Part shown: positions 30,301 to 38,472 of the stretch, one piece after another
Layout of the letters: each line of letters begins with the position of its first letter
How positions within the stretch are numbered: the first letter of the stretch is position 1
Assembly: GCF_003987045.1 (NCBI RefSeq)
Contig: NZ_PIPZ01000001.1
Span: 1,107,545-1,171,544, forward strand
DNA: 64,000 nucleotides
Source of the DNA: Pseudidiomarina marina
Lineage (GTDB): Bacteria; Pseudomonadota; Gammaproteobacteria; Enterobacterales; Alteromonadaceae
Direction: 5' to 3'
The notes under the pieces: model-generated
The model's input: only the letters and a program-made list of their open reading frames with translations
What the model was told of the DNA's origin: nothing
Databases searched by the model: none
Made by a program: the position numbers and the translations under genes

Positions 30301-30801
30301 CAGTTGCACTGTGAGCTGCGTTTAAAAACGGTCGAAGGTTCTGGTAGCTGTTTCTCGGTGCAAGTACCGCTTGGTAGCCCAGCACAGGTTTACGAAAAGC
30401 CAGAACAACCCAGCGCTGCCGACGTGAACAAAGGCATGCTCATGGTATGTGTTGATGACGACCAAGAAAATTTAAGTGCACTTCGCGCCTTGCTAGAAAA
30501 ATGGGGATGTACTGTTGAAACCTTTACCAGTAGCGCCACGGCGTTGGAGTATGCGAGCAGCCATGAACGTCCAGACGGCATTCTGCTCGATTATCAGCTC
30601 GGTGACGATGAACATGACGGTTTAAGTTTAGCGAAGGCGCTAAGGCATTACTGGGGCGATAACTTATCAGGCGCTTTAGTCACTGCGATGCGTGACGATT
30701 CGGTACGCAAACAAGCCCGCGAACAGAATCTGCACTTCTTGGCGAAACCGGTGAAGCCAGCCGCTCTCAAATCACTGCTGAAATATTTGGAGCGGCAATA
30801 A
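27355..30801 (+). CDS. crbS: CrbS-like hybrid sensor histidine kinase with SLC5 transporter domain
   Basis: A 1148-aa protein. Residues 1-490 are an SSS/SLC5 transporter-like domain with about 13 membrane segments (starting MTLLLILASLAYIALLFAVA). Then come a PAS domain (about 620-740), a coiled coil, a HisKA domain with FLALASHDILQPLNAARLYL, a HATPase (VYDTGPGI, GVGLGLSVAKRM) and a C-terminal receiver (phosphoacceptor in GILLDYQLG). This is the architecture of CrbS, known in Vibrio and Pseudomonas to activate acs through CrbR. No strong ribosome site precedes the ATG, which lies just after a family A repeat. Confidence 0.88.
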   Translation: MTLLLILASLAYIALLFAVAHWGDKPNSLANKISYKPIIYSMSLAIYCTSWTYYGAVGNAATDGWAYIPILLGPFLLFIFALPLLEKLVSVSKQQNITSIADFIASRYGKRQRLALFVTLIAALATIPYIALQLKAVGLTFVVLTENTSALTEFSINELVAAAIMAVFAMLFGTRHIEVTEYRNGMILAIAFESAVKLLALLAAAVFAYFLFNDASPVSMWEQVTTPTSKAWSWEAVTEFDFIVQTFMAAGVILCLPRQFHVAVVDNVNVNHLKTARWGFPLYLVLVAVAIVPIALSGGLFFGNGIDGDTYALRLPLLHDQTWLAVFIFIGGFSAATAMVIIASVTLSTMVTNDVIMPVILQRRSRFPTSFQKRLLLIRRVAIAIILLLSYLCYYFWAAGTGLVSIGLLAFSVVLQLLPAVLGGLYWRRGHARGVYVGLGTGLIAWLFAVAVPMYLPHDSTDTSVITQGTVISLAVNTAFYIVFSLLAQPRLIDRIQATAFVKPRSRVQEHTIGRHHQATNGDMMLLLQTFVGEQRTAQLLDYFAESQGDDTSHTNKEDVASREFIDYVERVLTGVLGAATARSLVEAALRDRRLHLEEVVHFFDDTTQALQTQQSILFSSLENLAQGISVVDAELRLVAWNKRYLDLFDYPDGMVKPGQPIATLIRYNAERGECGPGEIDELVAKRLKHMQLGSPHRFIRRRGDGRVIEMVGNPLPNGGFVTSFTDITEHVETQQALEEANIDLEQRINVRQKKIREINNELTEEIERRRKVEVELKKATQEAEEANASKTRFLALASHDILQPLNAARLYLSAMDEANLNTNNLQLLSKLDTALASTEHLLSTLLQIAKMDQGALQPNFRHVRLSTILEPLIHEYGVLAEQRGVTLKTHLHDGVVYTDPTYLRRIIQNFLSNAVKYNRDNGKVLLAVRKRGNHLLIAVYDTGPGITAQQRHRIFDAFYRGSQTRVEGVGLGLSVAKRMSEQLHCELRLKTVEGSGSCFSVQVPLGSPAQVYEKPEQPSAADVNKGMLMVCVDDDQENLSALRALLEKWGCTVETFTSSATALEYASSHERPDGILLDYQLGDDEHDGLSLAKALRHYWGDNLSGALVTAMRDDSVRKQAREQNLHFLAKPVKPAALKSLLKYLERQ

Positions 30802-30820
30802 GTTTTTTGATTCTTAGGTT

Positions 30821-31300
30821 TTACATTGTGCTGTGCGCAACAGCACGGCAAACACCATTTTCAAGCGATAATTGCGGCTCAGGAATCACCTCACAGGTGC
30901 TCATTTCCTGAGTTGCATTAATGTGCTCAATACGCAACTGCGTGTATTCATCGACCAACTTCTGCAACGATTTTTCATCGGTCACTTTGGTTGAATAGGC
31001 AATATAGTATTCTGGGCCGCCACAGGCACGTTTACCAACTGCTGCCAAACGACATTGATCCAGTGAATCAGCACGCGCTACGCCAACCATTGTGCGAATT
31101 TGATTATCTAACTCAGCAATACGGGCGCCGCGATTAGCATCAGCTGCCGGATCGACGCTTTGCTCTTGCTCTCTCTCATCTGACATTGGCGATCTTCCTT
31201 CGCTATTGGCTTGCTCCGCATCAACGCAACCACTCATGGCAAACGCTAAAGCAAGAATACTTAGTCCTTTTCCTATCCCTTTCGATAGTTCCTTCGTCAT
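30821..31300 (-). CDS. Putative lipoprotein of unknown function
   Basis: A 159-aa protein with an N-terminal hydrophobic segment ending in a lipobox (AMSGC, Cys at 25), followed by an acidic, Ser/Glu/Gln-rich linker. The mature domain contains four cysteines that could form two disulfides. GAGGTG precedes the ATG. I do not recognise a family. It converges on the crbS-like gene with a 19-bp gap, and could be co-transcribed with the upstream S8 protease gene. Confidence 0.65.
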   Translation of the reverse strand: MTKELSKGIGKGLSILALAFAMSGCVDAEQANSEGRSPMSDEREQEQSVDPAADANRGARIAELDNQIRTMVGVARADSLDQCRLAAVGKRACGGPEYYIAYSTKVTDEKSLQKLVDEYTQLRIEHINATQEMSTCEVIPEPQLSLENGVCRAVAHSTM

Positions 31301-31320
31301 AGCAACACCTCGTTAATTCA

Positions 31321-31345
31321 CGGCGATAGAATCATCCTATCGCCG
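31321..31345. other. Hairpin between the S8 protease and lipoprotein genes
   Basis: CGGCGATAG (31321-31329) and CTATCGCCG (31337-31345). The T run follows only on the plus strand, where no gene ends, so it is not a simple terminator for the minus-strand protease. The stem is nearly the same as the terminator at 35324-35357. Confidence 0.5.
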
Positions 31346-31375
31346 ATTCTTTTTTATTTATACCAACTTAACATG

Positions 31376-34300
31376 CTAAACCTGACGGCGACGCAGCCAT
31401 ACTAGCGGCAATGCCAACAACATCAGCAACCACCCCATAGCACCTGAACTTTTTTCTGGTGGGGTAATACTCACCGATACGGTTTCTTGTGCAGTGGCCA
31501 TGCCGTCTGACACAATCACACGCACTTGAATGGTCGTCGCAGTAGTCACCTCAGGCGCTGTGAAGGTCGCTACCGCCGCATTGGCACCCGATAAGGTCAC
31601 GCCAGTGCCGCTAACCACCTGCCAGTCATATTCCAAACTATCGCCATCCGCATCCGAGCTACCGGAGGCATCTAAGCGCACCGTTTCACCTGAGGTGGCG
31701 CTGTTTGGTGCATCGATACTTGCTACCGGAGCCGTATTAGTCACCTCAACGGTTACCGTGGCGGTTGCCGTTGTCGACCCAGCTTCGTCCACTAACCGAA
31801 CGTTAAAGCTGTCGCTACCCGTGAAGTCGGTGTCCGGTGTATAGGTTAAAGTAGCGCCGCTAAAGCTCGCTGTACCATGCTCAGGTTGGCTCACTAATGC
31901 CCCCGTCAAAGCACCTTCCGGTTGCACGGAAATTGGTAATTGCGCGGCGTACTCAATTGGCTCACCGGCATCGGTACTGCTGATATTCATCAGCACCACA
32001 AATTCGTGCCCTAATTCAGCTGTCGCCTCAGCGAAATCCACTTCAACCGAGCGGTTGGCTGTACCTGCCACCGTAACATCGGCCAGCGGGCCTAAATGAG
32101 TTACCGTTGCGGGTACATCCATGCGTACTTCAGCACGCTCACCATAATTAAAGCTTGCGGCTAAGGTTGCACCGTCTGCAGGATACGTTCCAGTACTGGT
32201 ACCAGAGAAGTAGTAAGTTGCCCCAACATCGCCACGGAAGTTTTCCAAACCAACGGCCGTGTTGTAAGTTGGCGCGCCGCCATTCACGTCAACGTAATTG
32301 TAAATCACTTCGTTGGTTCCCAGCTTGAACCACACGTTAAAGGTATAACGTACACCGCTATCAGTAGCGCCAGAAGCAACCCAACTCCGTGCGTTCTCCC
32401 ATTCAAGCACTAAGTACGTATCAGTACCTTCAGTCACAATGGCATAATTCATCTGGCCATCGCCATTAACAAATTCCAAGTCCGTCCAAAATGGCGCAAC
32501 AATGCCGTTCGGCTCATTTTCATTTGGTAACATTGCGGCGCTTGCCGTGAATAATGCGCGGCTTTCACCGAGCTCCACCAAACCGTTGCTCCACATCGAG
32601 AATATATTGTGCTCAAAGCCATCGAAGCGCCACGTTGCCCCTTCGCCTTCTAGCTCAATTTCAGCAACCAAATCGTCACAGCCTTCGCTACACACACTCG
32701 AAATACTGATATCTTCAGTTACCGCAATATCTGCCAACGACATACCCGCATAAGCGAACCCAGTTGTTGCACTAATTTCCGCTGAATCAGGTGCATCATT
32801 TTGATCACCTTGCCAAACCAAGGTGCCGGTTGCTTCGTTCACGTCAAAAGCCGTTTGCGTACTACGCGTTAACTGCAATCCAATATTGTCATAATCAATC
32901 GAAATGCCGGCGCTAGTTGGCAATGCCACTGAGAATTCCGTGGTACCGTCAGTAAAGCCCAAACCACCACGCAGTTGCAATTGCATCGCTTCACCTGCAA
33001 CAGCAGCACCTGAGGCGATAGCACCAGAGATAATGCGGGAATCATCAGAAAGCGATGTGAACACCGCAATCGGTAGTCGCGCTGGCGAATAATTGCCTGA
33101 GTTGGATGTCAACGTCAGCGCACCAAACTGCCAGCCCTCTTCAGCAAAAGCCGTATTGACGGTCACTGATAAGGTTTTGCTCTCGTTTGCAGCAAGCGTA
33201 ATCGAGGTCGGGAATGTTGCCGTAATATTAGGGTCATTAAAGGTGGCAGCCACCGTCCACGTTTGCTCGCTCGCGGTCAAATTGGTGAGTGTACGGTCAA
33301 AGTCACACATACCGATACACGCATTATTGTTTAACGAAGCACGGTCAAAGCTAAGACCAGAGTCCACAGCAGCCGCTAAATCGATGCGACCAGCCCCCAC
33401 CTGATGCGGGGTCGCTTGGGCGTCATTGTCGCTCTGCGTAACATTCGCATTGGCAGAGGTCATCAACACCGATTTGATTTGGCTATTGGTCCAGTTTGGC
33501 TTCAGATCACGCAACAATGCGGCAGCACCAGCCACATGCGGACTCGCCATCGAGGTTCCGCTCAACAATGCCACTTGACCACCTGGGTACGCCGAAAGAA
33601 TGCCAGTACCCGGCGCCGCTACCTCTGGTTTCAGTATGCTACTGTCGCGATTCGGACCTCGCGAACTCGAGCTGGCCAAACGATCTTGAAGCGACTCATC
33701 AATCACTCGTTCAGGTGGGTTAATTGTAACTTGCTCACCGGCAGTCCAGTCAGACTCGAGCTGTTCGCCAGTCGTTTGATCGATGGATACGCTTGGTAAC
33801 GTTGCCGCCCCCATTTCCATACTAATCGAACCATCCACGTTGTTATACAACACCATGGCCCGTGCGCCCGCGGCCTGCAAGTTATTCGCCTTTTGCTCAA
33901 AGGTACAGGTACCACGCTCAACCAATACAATTTCATTGGTAAATAAACCAGCGCTAAAACTGCTACACGCTAGTGGATTTGACGGTGCATCACGCTTTAC
34001 AGTGCGAAAAGCACCAGTAATTGGTGAGGAAATAGTGAAATCCCCTTGTCCAATCAGCACCGGAATCGCATTGCTATAATCACTATGTGTCATTGTCACC
34101 GCGAAACTGCGACCCGTTTGCGTATTGGCAACCGCCAACATTTCGTCAATACAGGCTGGGCAGCCCATGCTGCTCTCTGTTGGGCCATCGTTGCCGGCAG
34201 CTGCTACATTGACAATACCCATGGCATCAATGGCGCGAACAATATCAGCCTCGTACGGCGCTACACCATTATCCAAGCTACCCCACGAGTTATTAATCAC

Positions 34301-35305
34301 ATCGGCGCCATCGTTCGCCGCTGCTTCCAACGCTTCCGCCAAGCTAATCGAAGACCCGGTGGTATTGCCATCGGCATTGACCCACAACGCCTTGTAAACC
34401 ATCAAATTAGCGCCCGGAGCAACGCCCGAGAAATTTACCGCAACACCATTAAACGTGGTGCTTACCGGGTTACCCGCTGCGGTTCCCGCAACGTGTGTAC
34501 CATGACCATCCAAATCTTCTGGCGAATCGGCAAATTCGTCAGGATGCAAATCAAAACCAGCTGGCAAGAAATAACGTGCTACAACAAGCTTATCATTACA
34601 AAACGCTGGGGTGCTGGCACAGTAATCGTCGGTCACTCCGAGATCAGGGCGTGTGTGGCCATTGTCTTCAAACATAATATGATCAGGGTCGATACCCGTA
34701 TCCAAAATAGCGATATTCACGCCCGCGCCGGCCTGCGCTTGTCCGCCTAACTGTTGCCACACAGCTGGCGCTTCAATCAGTGCATTCGAGGTATCCGTTT
34801 GAACATATACTTCGCGATCCGCATACACACCTTTAATACCCGGCGTGCCTGCCAACCGTTGTGCTAAATCATCCCCCTCATACTCAACAACCATAGCGTT
34901 CAATAAGAGCTTCATTTGCTTCTTCATCGCCACCGACGGCACTTGCTGTGCAATCGTGCTGAATACTTCTTTCTGGCGTTTTTGAACGTAGCTTGAATAA
35001 TCGGCGACCGCTCGCGAGCCACGCTGAAAGCGCTCATCGCCAGTCACCGTCGCAGCCGTTGCCGCATAACCCGCAATGCCGCCTTTATAAGTCGCAACAC
35101 TTGGCTCTTCCAACTGAATCAAATAACGCTTCGGCGCCGAAATACGCACTTGCTGTTCAGCTGGCTGTGGAATTTTTCGCTGGGGTGCGGCTACTGTCCG
35201 CTCATTCACTTTTACCTGAATGTCCGTGGCATAAACGGCCCCTGTTGCTCCGCTTGAGAGCAAAGCCGCGATAGTTACTGCAAGTGTTGTCTGTAGTGTT
35301 TTCAT
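31376..35305 (-). CDS. Secreted S8 (subtilisin-like) protease with PA domain, beta-sandwich repeats and GlyGly-CTERM anchor
   Basis: About 1309 aa. ATG 35305 gives a clean signal peptide (MKTLQTTLAVTIAALLSS...); ATG 35323 is possible and neither has a good ribosome site. An inhibitor-like propeptide is followed by the S8 domain with Asp in AILDTGIDPDH, His in DGHGTHVAGTA and Ser in LSGTSMASPHVAGA. A PA domain is inserted between His and Ser. The C-terminal half holds a fibronectin-like region, a 150-residue domain shared with the next gene and two cadherin/Ig-like domains. It ends SSGAMGWLLMLLALPLVWLRR, a GlyGly-CTERM-type tail normally cleaved by rhombosortase after type II secretion. Confidence 0.92.
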   Translation of the reverse strand: MKTLQTTLAVTIAALLSSGATGAVYATDIQVKVNERTVAAPQRKIPQPAEQQVRISAPKRYLIQLEEPSVATYKGGIAGYAATAATVTGDERFQRGSRAVADYSSYVQKRQKEVFSTIAQQVPSVAMKKQMKLLLNAMVVEYEGDDLAQRLAGTPGIKGVYADREVYVQTDTSNALIEAPAVWQQLGGQAQAGAGVNIAILDTGIDPDHIMFEDNGHTRPDLGVTDDYCASTPAFCNDKLVVARYFLPAGFDLHPDEFADSPEDLDGHGTHVAGTAAGNPVSTTFNGVAVNFSGVAPGANLMVYKALWVNADGNTTGSSISLAEALEAAANDGADVINNSWGSLDNGVAPYEADIVRAIDAMGIVNVAAAGNDGPTESSMGCPACIDEMLAVANTQTGRSFAVTMTHSDYSNAIPVLIGQGDFTISSPITGAFRTVKRDAPSNPLACSSFSAGLFTNEIVLVERGTCTFEQKANNLQAAGARAMVLYNNVDGSISMEMGAATLPSVSIDQTTGEQLESDWTAGEQVTINPPERVIDESLQDRLASSSSRGPNRDSSILKPEVAAPGTGILSAYPGGQVALLSGTSMASPHVAGAAALLRDLKPNWTNSQIKSVLMTSANANVTQSDNDAQATPHQVGAGRIDLAAAVDSGLSFDRASLNNNACIGMCDFDRTLTNLTASEQTWTVAATFNDPNITATFPTSITLAANESKTLSVTVNTAFAEEGWQFGALTLTSNSGNYSPARLPIAVFTSLSDDSRIISGAIASGAAVAGEAMQLQLRGGLGFTDGTTEFSVALPTSAGISIDYDNIGLQLTRSTQTAFDVNEATGTLVWQGDQNDAPDSAEISATTGFAYAGMSLADIAVTEDISISSVCSEGCDDLVAEIELEGEGATWRFDGFEHNIFSMWSNGLVELGESRALFTASAAMLPNENEPNGIVAPFWTDLEFVNGDGQMNYAIVTEGTDTYLVLEWENARSWVASGATDSGVRYTFNVWFKLGTNEVIYNYVDVNGGAPTYNTAVGLENFRGDVGATYYFSGTSTGTYPADGATLAASFNYGERAEVRMDVPATVTHLGPLADVTVAGTANRSVEVDFAEATAELGHEFVVLMNISSTDAGEPIEYAAQLPISVQPEGALTGALVSQPEHGTASFSGATLTYTPDTDFTGSDSFNVRLVDEAGSTTATATVTVEVTNTAPVASIDAPNSATSGETVRLDASGSSDADGDSLEYDWQVVSGTGVTLSGANAAVATFTAPEVTTATTIQVRVIVSDGMATAQETVSVSITPPEKSSGAMGWLLMLLALPLVWLRRRQV

Positions 35306-35323
35306 AGTTGTTTTTATACTCAT

Positions 35324-35357
35324 AAAAAACGGCAATAGTTCATACTATCGCCGTTTT
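35324..35357 (-). terminator. Terminator after the GlyGly-CTERM protein gene
   Basis: AAAACGGCGATAG-loop-CTATTGCCGTTTT read on the minus strand, followed by T residues. It separates the two exoprotein genes. Confidence 0.75.
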
Positions 35358-35402
35358 AGACCAAATTACAAAAGAATAAATTTTGTAAAAATTTATTTTA
35401 AC

Positions 35403-37511
35403 TTAACCTTTACGACGACGTAGCCAGAACAACGGCAATGCCATGAATATAAACAGCCAAGGCATTGAACCGCTTGATTTTTTCTCGGCCTCAATGGTCA
35501 CCGTAACCATTTGCTGACTGGTCGCGCGACCATCAGAAACAGTGACCATAAAGTTCGCCTGAGCCTGCTCAAATACACGTGGCGCAGTAAACGTCGCAAC
35601 TGCAGTATTCGCGTTGTTCAACGACACGGTGGTACCACCAGCAAACTGCCAGTTAAAGGTCAATGTATCGTCTTCTGCATCCGTTGTGCCCGATGCGTCT
35701 AAACGCACAATCGTGTCGGCACTGACTGAACTTGGCGCACTGATATTGATGACCGGCGCCGTGTTCGGATCAGCTAGCACAGTCACCACCACATCGCTGG
35801 TTACCGACTCAAAGCCGTCACTTACCGTCACCGCGAAACCAAAATCAGTATCGTCCTCTTCAAACAACGGTGCAGTGAACGAAGCTTGCGCTGTATCAGC
35901 ACCACTCAGTTCAAGATCAGGACCCGCGGTTTGTGTCCAACTGTAGGTTAACGCATCGCCATCGGCATCCGCCGCCGATGATGCATCGAGCACCACGGTG
36001 TCACCGTTTTCGGCCGATTCTGGCGCTGTCGCCGTGACGGTTGGTGCGCTGTTGGTAACCGTCATCGATACCGTATTCTCGGTTGACGTGGCGCCAGCCG
36101 CATCCACCACGCGATAGCTAAAGCTGTCGGCACCTATGTAGCCAGCATCTGGCGTATAAGTTGCCGTCATGCCATCTAGGCTCACCGAACCATGCTCAGG
36201 TTGCGCAGTCACTTCAACGCTCAAATCGCCGTCCGGTTGAATCAGTAGTAACAGTTCTGCGTCATAGGACACTGCACCACTCGATATATTCAGCAATGTT
36301 GTTAGTTCACGTACCGGCGAACCTATCGCATCAATTAAATTGGCAGAAATTGACTGACCGTGAATGCCTTCTACGGCAAACGAGCCGACACTACCAAAGG
36401 TAGGAACGGTTACATTTATGTCGACTTGAGTTGAGGCCGCTTGTCTGCCCGATGATTGCGCTGAGAGGGTACTGCCATTAACAGGAAATTCACCTACTCC
36501 ATTATAGAAGAGCATCTGACCTGTCTCACCATTTGAACTTTCTAAACCAATAGCGCCGTAAGAGAGCACGCCAGCCGTATCAACATCGAGATAGTTAATA
36601 TAGACCTCGCTGCTGCCTAATCTAAACCAAACGTTGAATGTGTATGTGGAGTCGGTTGTATCTCCCCACTCTTGCACCTTGTACCACTCAAAAATAAGCC
36701 ATTTATCGGATCCGTCATCAAAAAGGTTGTAACGCAACTCTCCCACACCCGACATCACTTCAAAGTCCGACCAAAAAGGTGCGATAATTCCATTTGGCGT
36801 TGTCGCCGAAGGCAACTCCTGTAGTTTCCAAGTTGACGAAACATCACTCTCGCCAATTTGAATGAGACCGTTTTCCCAAAATTGGAATAACGTTTGGTTT
36901 TGTCCCTCATACTCCCAAAAACCAAAGCCACTGATATCAATTTCGATACGCTTTTCGTCGCATCCTGATCGACATTCTGTATATGGAGATAGAACGCCAA
37001 CGAGGTCATCAAAGCCAACCTTTGCATAAGCAAAATCAACATCGTCAACAAACTCTAATATACCTGCGCCATCCGTCTGCCTACCCGACCAAGTGAATGT
37101 ATTTGTTGACGATTCAAACAGTGACATCGTCGTTGAACTCAAAACTTCGGTAAGTTCTATGGAATATTCATCGACGATAATTTGCTCGCTATTCGGAAAA
37201 TCTATCGTCAATTGGACGTCTTCATTAGTCTGACCTAAAGCACCTATTGTTGTGATGGTCATCAATTGCCCTGCGGATACTTCTCCGGCTGTAACGCTTG
37301 ATTGAATGTGGTCAGAGCTTTCAGTAGAAGCGCTGTAGATAGCGATTGGCTGATTGGATTTATCGTAATTGACGACAGTTGAAATCTTCTTTGCTGAGGC
37401 GGGGTTTTCTTTTAATGGCGGCGCTTGAGGCTTTGCTTGTGTTGGTGGGATAAATATCAATGTGGTTATGAAAAACAAACTAAGCCAACGCACTGTTGTA
37501 TATATTTGCAT
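35403..37511 (-). CDS. Exported Ig/cadherin-like repeat protein with GlyGly-CTERM tail; non-catalytic paralogue of the S8 protease C-terminus
   Basis: A 702-aa exported protein: signal peptide (LSLFFITTLIFIPPTQA), then a domain colinear with the C-terminal part of the neighbouring protease (NGIIAPFWSDFE against NGIVAPFWTDLE; YTFNVWFRLGSSEV against YTFNVWFKLGTNEV). Then three cadherin/Ig-like domains rich in Asp/Asn (DASGTTDAEDDTLTFNW) and the tail SSGSMPWLFIFMALPLFWLRRRKG. AAGGAAG precedes the ATG. No peptidase domain is present. It probably arose by duplication of the non-catalytic half; an adhesion or substrate-binding role is a guess. Confidence 0.8.
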   Translation of the reverse strand: MQIYTTVRWLSLFFITTLIFIPPTQAKPQAPPLKENPASAKKISTVVNYDKSNQPIAIYSASTESSDHIQSSVTAGEVSAGQLMTITTIGALGQTNEDVQLTIDFPNSEQIIVDEYSIELTEVLSSTTMSLFESSTNTFTWSGRQTDGAGILEFVDDVDFAYAKVGFDDLVGVLSPYTECRSGCDEKRIEIDISGFGFWEYEGQNQTLFQFWENGLIQIGESDVSSTWKLQELPSATTPNGIIAPFWSDFEVMSGVGELRYNLFDDGSDKWLIFEWYKVQEWGDTTDSTYTFNVWFRLGSSEVYINYLDVDTAGVLSYGAIGLESSNGETGQMLFYNGVGEFPVNGSTLSAQSSGRQAASTQVDINVTVPTFGSVGSFAVEGIHGQSISANLIDAIGSPVRELTTLLNISSGAVSYDAELLLLIQPDGDLSVEVTAQPEHGSVSLDGMTATYTPDAGYIGADSFSYRVVDAAGATSTENTVSMTVTNSAPTVTATAPESAENGDTVVLDASSAADADGDALTYSWTQTAGPDLELSGADTAQASFTAPLFEEDDTDFGFAVTVSDGFESVTSDVVVTVLADPNTAPVINISAPSSVSADTIVRLDASGTTDAEDDTLTFNWQFAGGTTVSLNNANTAVATFTAPRVFEQAQANFMVTVSDGRATSQQMVTVTIEAEKKSSGSMPWLFIFMALPLFWLRRRKG

Positions 37512-37632
37512 AAATCTTCCTTAATTATCGGTTGTGTTTGTACGACATTTCCCGTCGTAAATTAAGAACTTACCGACAACGATTTAACAAATAAATAATT
37601 AAAAGCTAAAATTTGTTACAAATTGTTACAGC

Positions 37633-38280
37633 TTAAGTGGGGTTGGGTTCGAGCTGCAAACGCTCAGCCAGCAAAACCGCTTGAGTACGGCTATAAACGC
37701 CGAGTTTGCGGAAAATAGCAGTAATGTGCGCTTTCACGGTAGCTTCGGTGATGTTCAACTGATAAGCAATTTGCTTGTTTAATAAGCCTTCGTGCAGCAG
37801 GAAAAGTACTCGGTATTGTTGTGGGGTGAGATCGGCAACTTTCTTGGCAAGCTCTTGATCTTCATCGGTGATGTTATCGAGGCGCCCGCGCATTTCCGCC
37901 GGAACCCAAGTATCACCTTGCAAAATCACATCAATAGCCTCAGCAATCTTTGCTGAAGAAAGCGATTTCGGGATAAAACCCAGCGCGCCGAAGCCAATGC
38001 ATTTGGCAACCACGGCAGGATCTTCAGAACCAGAAATAATGGCAACGGGAAGTAGCGGATAATCTTCGCGTATACGAATTAAGCCGTACAGATCGCCGCT
38101 GCCCGGCATGTGCAAATCTAATAGAAGTAAATCAAGATCATCATCTTCATTGAGCGCCGCAAGCGTCGCGTCTAAATCGCCCGCTTCACGTAACTCAAGC
38201 TCAGGATAATGGTTCGCGAGAGCCCCCTGCAGGGCCTCGCGAAACAACGGATGATCATCTGCTATTAAAAATTTCGCCAT
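37633..38280 (-). CDS. crbR: CrbR-like LuxR-family response regulator
   Basis: A 215-aa two-component regulator. ATG 38280 gives MAKFLIADDHPLFREAL, the usual receiver start; an upstream start would translate a family D repeat. The receiver has the phosphoacceptor aspartate in DLLLLDLHMPG, and the C-terminal LuxR helix-turn-helix reads LTPQQYRVLFLLHEGLLNKQIAYQL then TVKAHITAIFRKLGV. It is encoded directly downstream of acs on the same strand and is the expected partner of the CrbS-like kinase at 27355-30801. The known role is activation of acs in response to acetate. Confidence 0.88.
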   Translation of the reverse strand: MAKFLIADDHPLFREALQGALANHYPELELREAGDLDATLAALNEDDDLDLLLLDLHMPGSGDLYGLIRIREDYPLLPVAIISGSEDPAVVAKCIGFGALGFIPKSLSSAKIAEAIDVILQGDTWVPAEMRGRLDNITDEDQELAKKVADLTPQQYRVLFLLHEGLLNKQIAYQLNITEATVKAHITAIFRKLGVYSRTQAVLLAERLQLEPNPT

Positions 38281-38289
38281 AGGATTCCC

Positions 38290-38472
38290 GTAGCCCGGCG
38301 TTTCACGCCGGGACGTGCGCAGCACGGTTATTGTCGACACTTCGATAATGCCGATGCATCACCTGATAGTCACGTTCTACGTGCATCACCTGATGGTCAC
38401 GTTCTACGTGCATCACCTGATAGTCTGGCAATAACGACGCTGCGCGTCACCCGTCGTGAAACGACAGGCTAC
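38290..38472. repeat. Family D composite repeat between acs and crbR
   Basis: Outer parts are GTAGCCCGGCGTTTCACGCC (38290 onward) and a degenerate inverted copy ending AGGCTAC at 38472, which touches the acs stop codon. The interior holds a 27-bp tandem repeat. Confidence 0.7.
38356..38425. repeat. 27-bp tandem repeat, about 2.6 copies
   Basis: The unit begins GCATCACCTGATAGTCACG and continues TTCTACGT; the second copy differs at one position (ATGGT for ATAGT). It lies inside the family D composite. Confidence 0.85.

Noticed and set aside
31321..31345. Hairpin as terminator of the S8 protease gene
   Set aside because: On the minus strand no T run follows; listed only as a hairpin of uncertain role.
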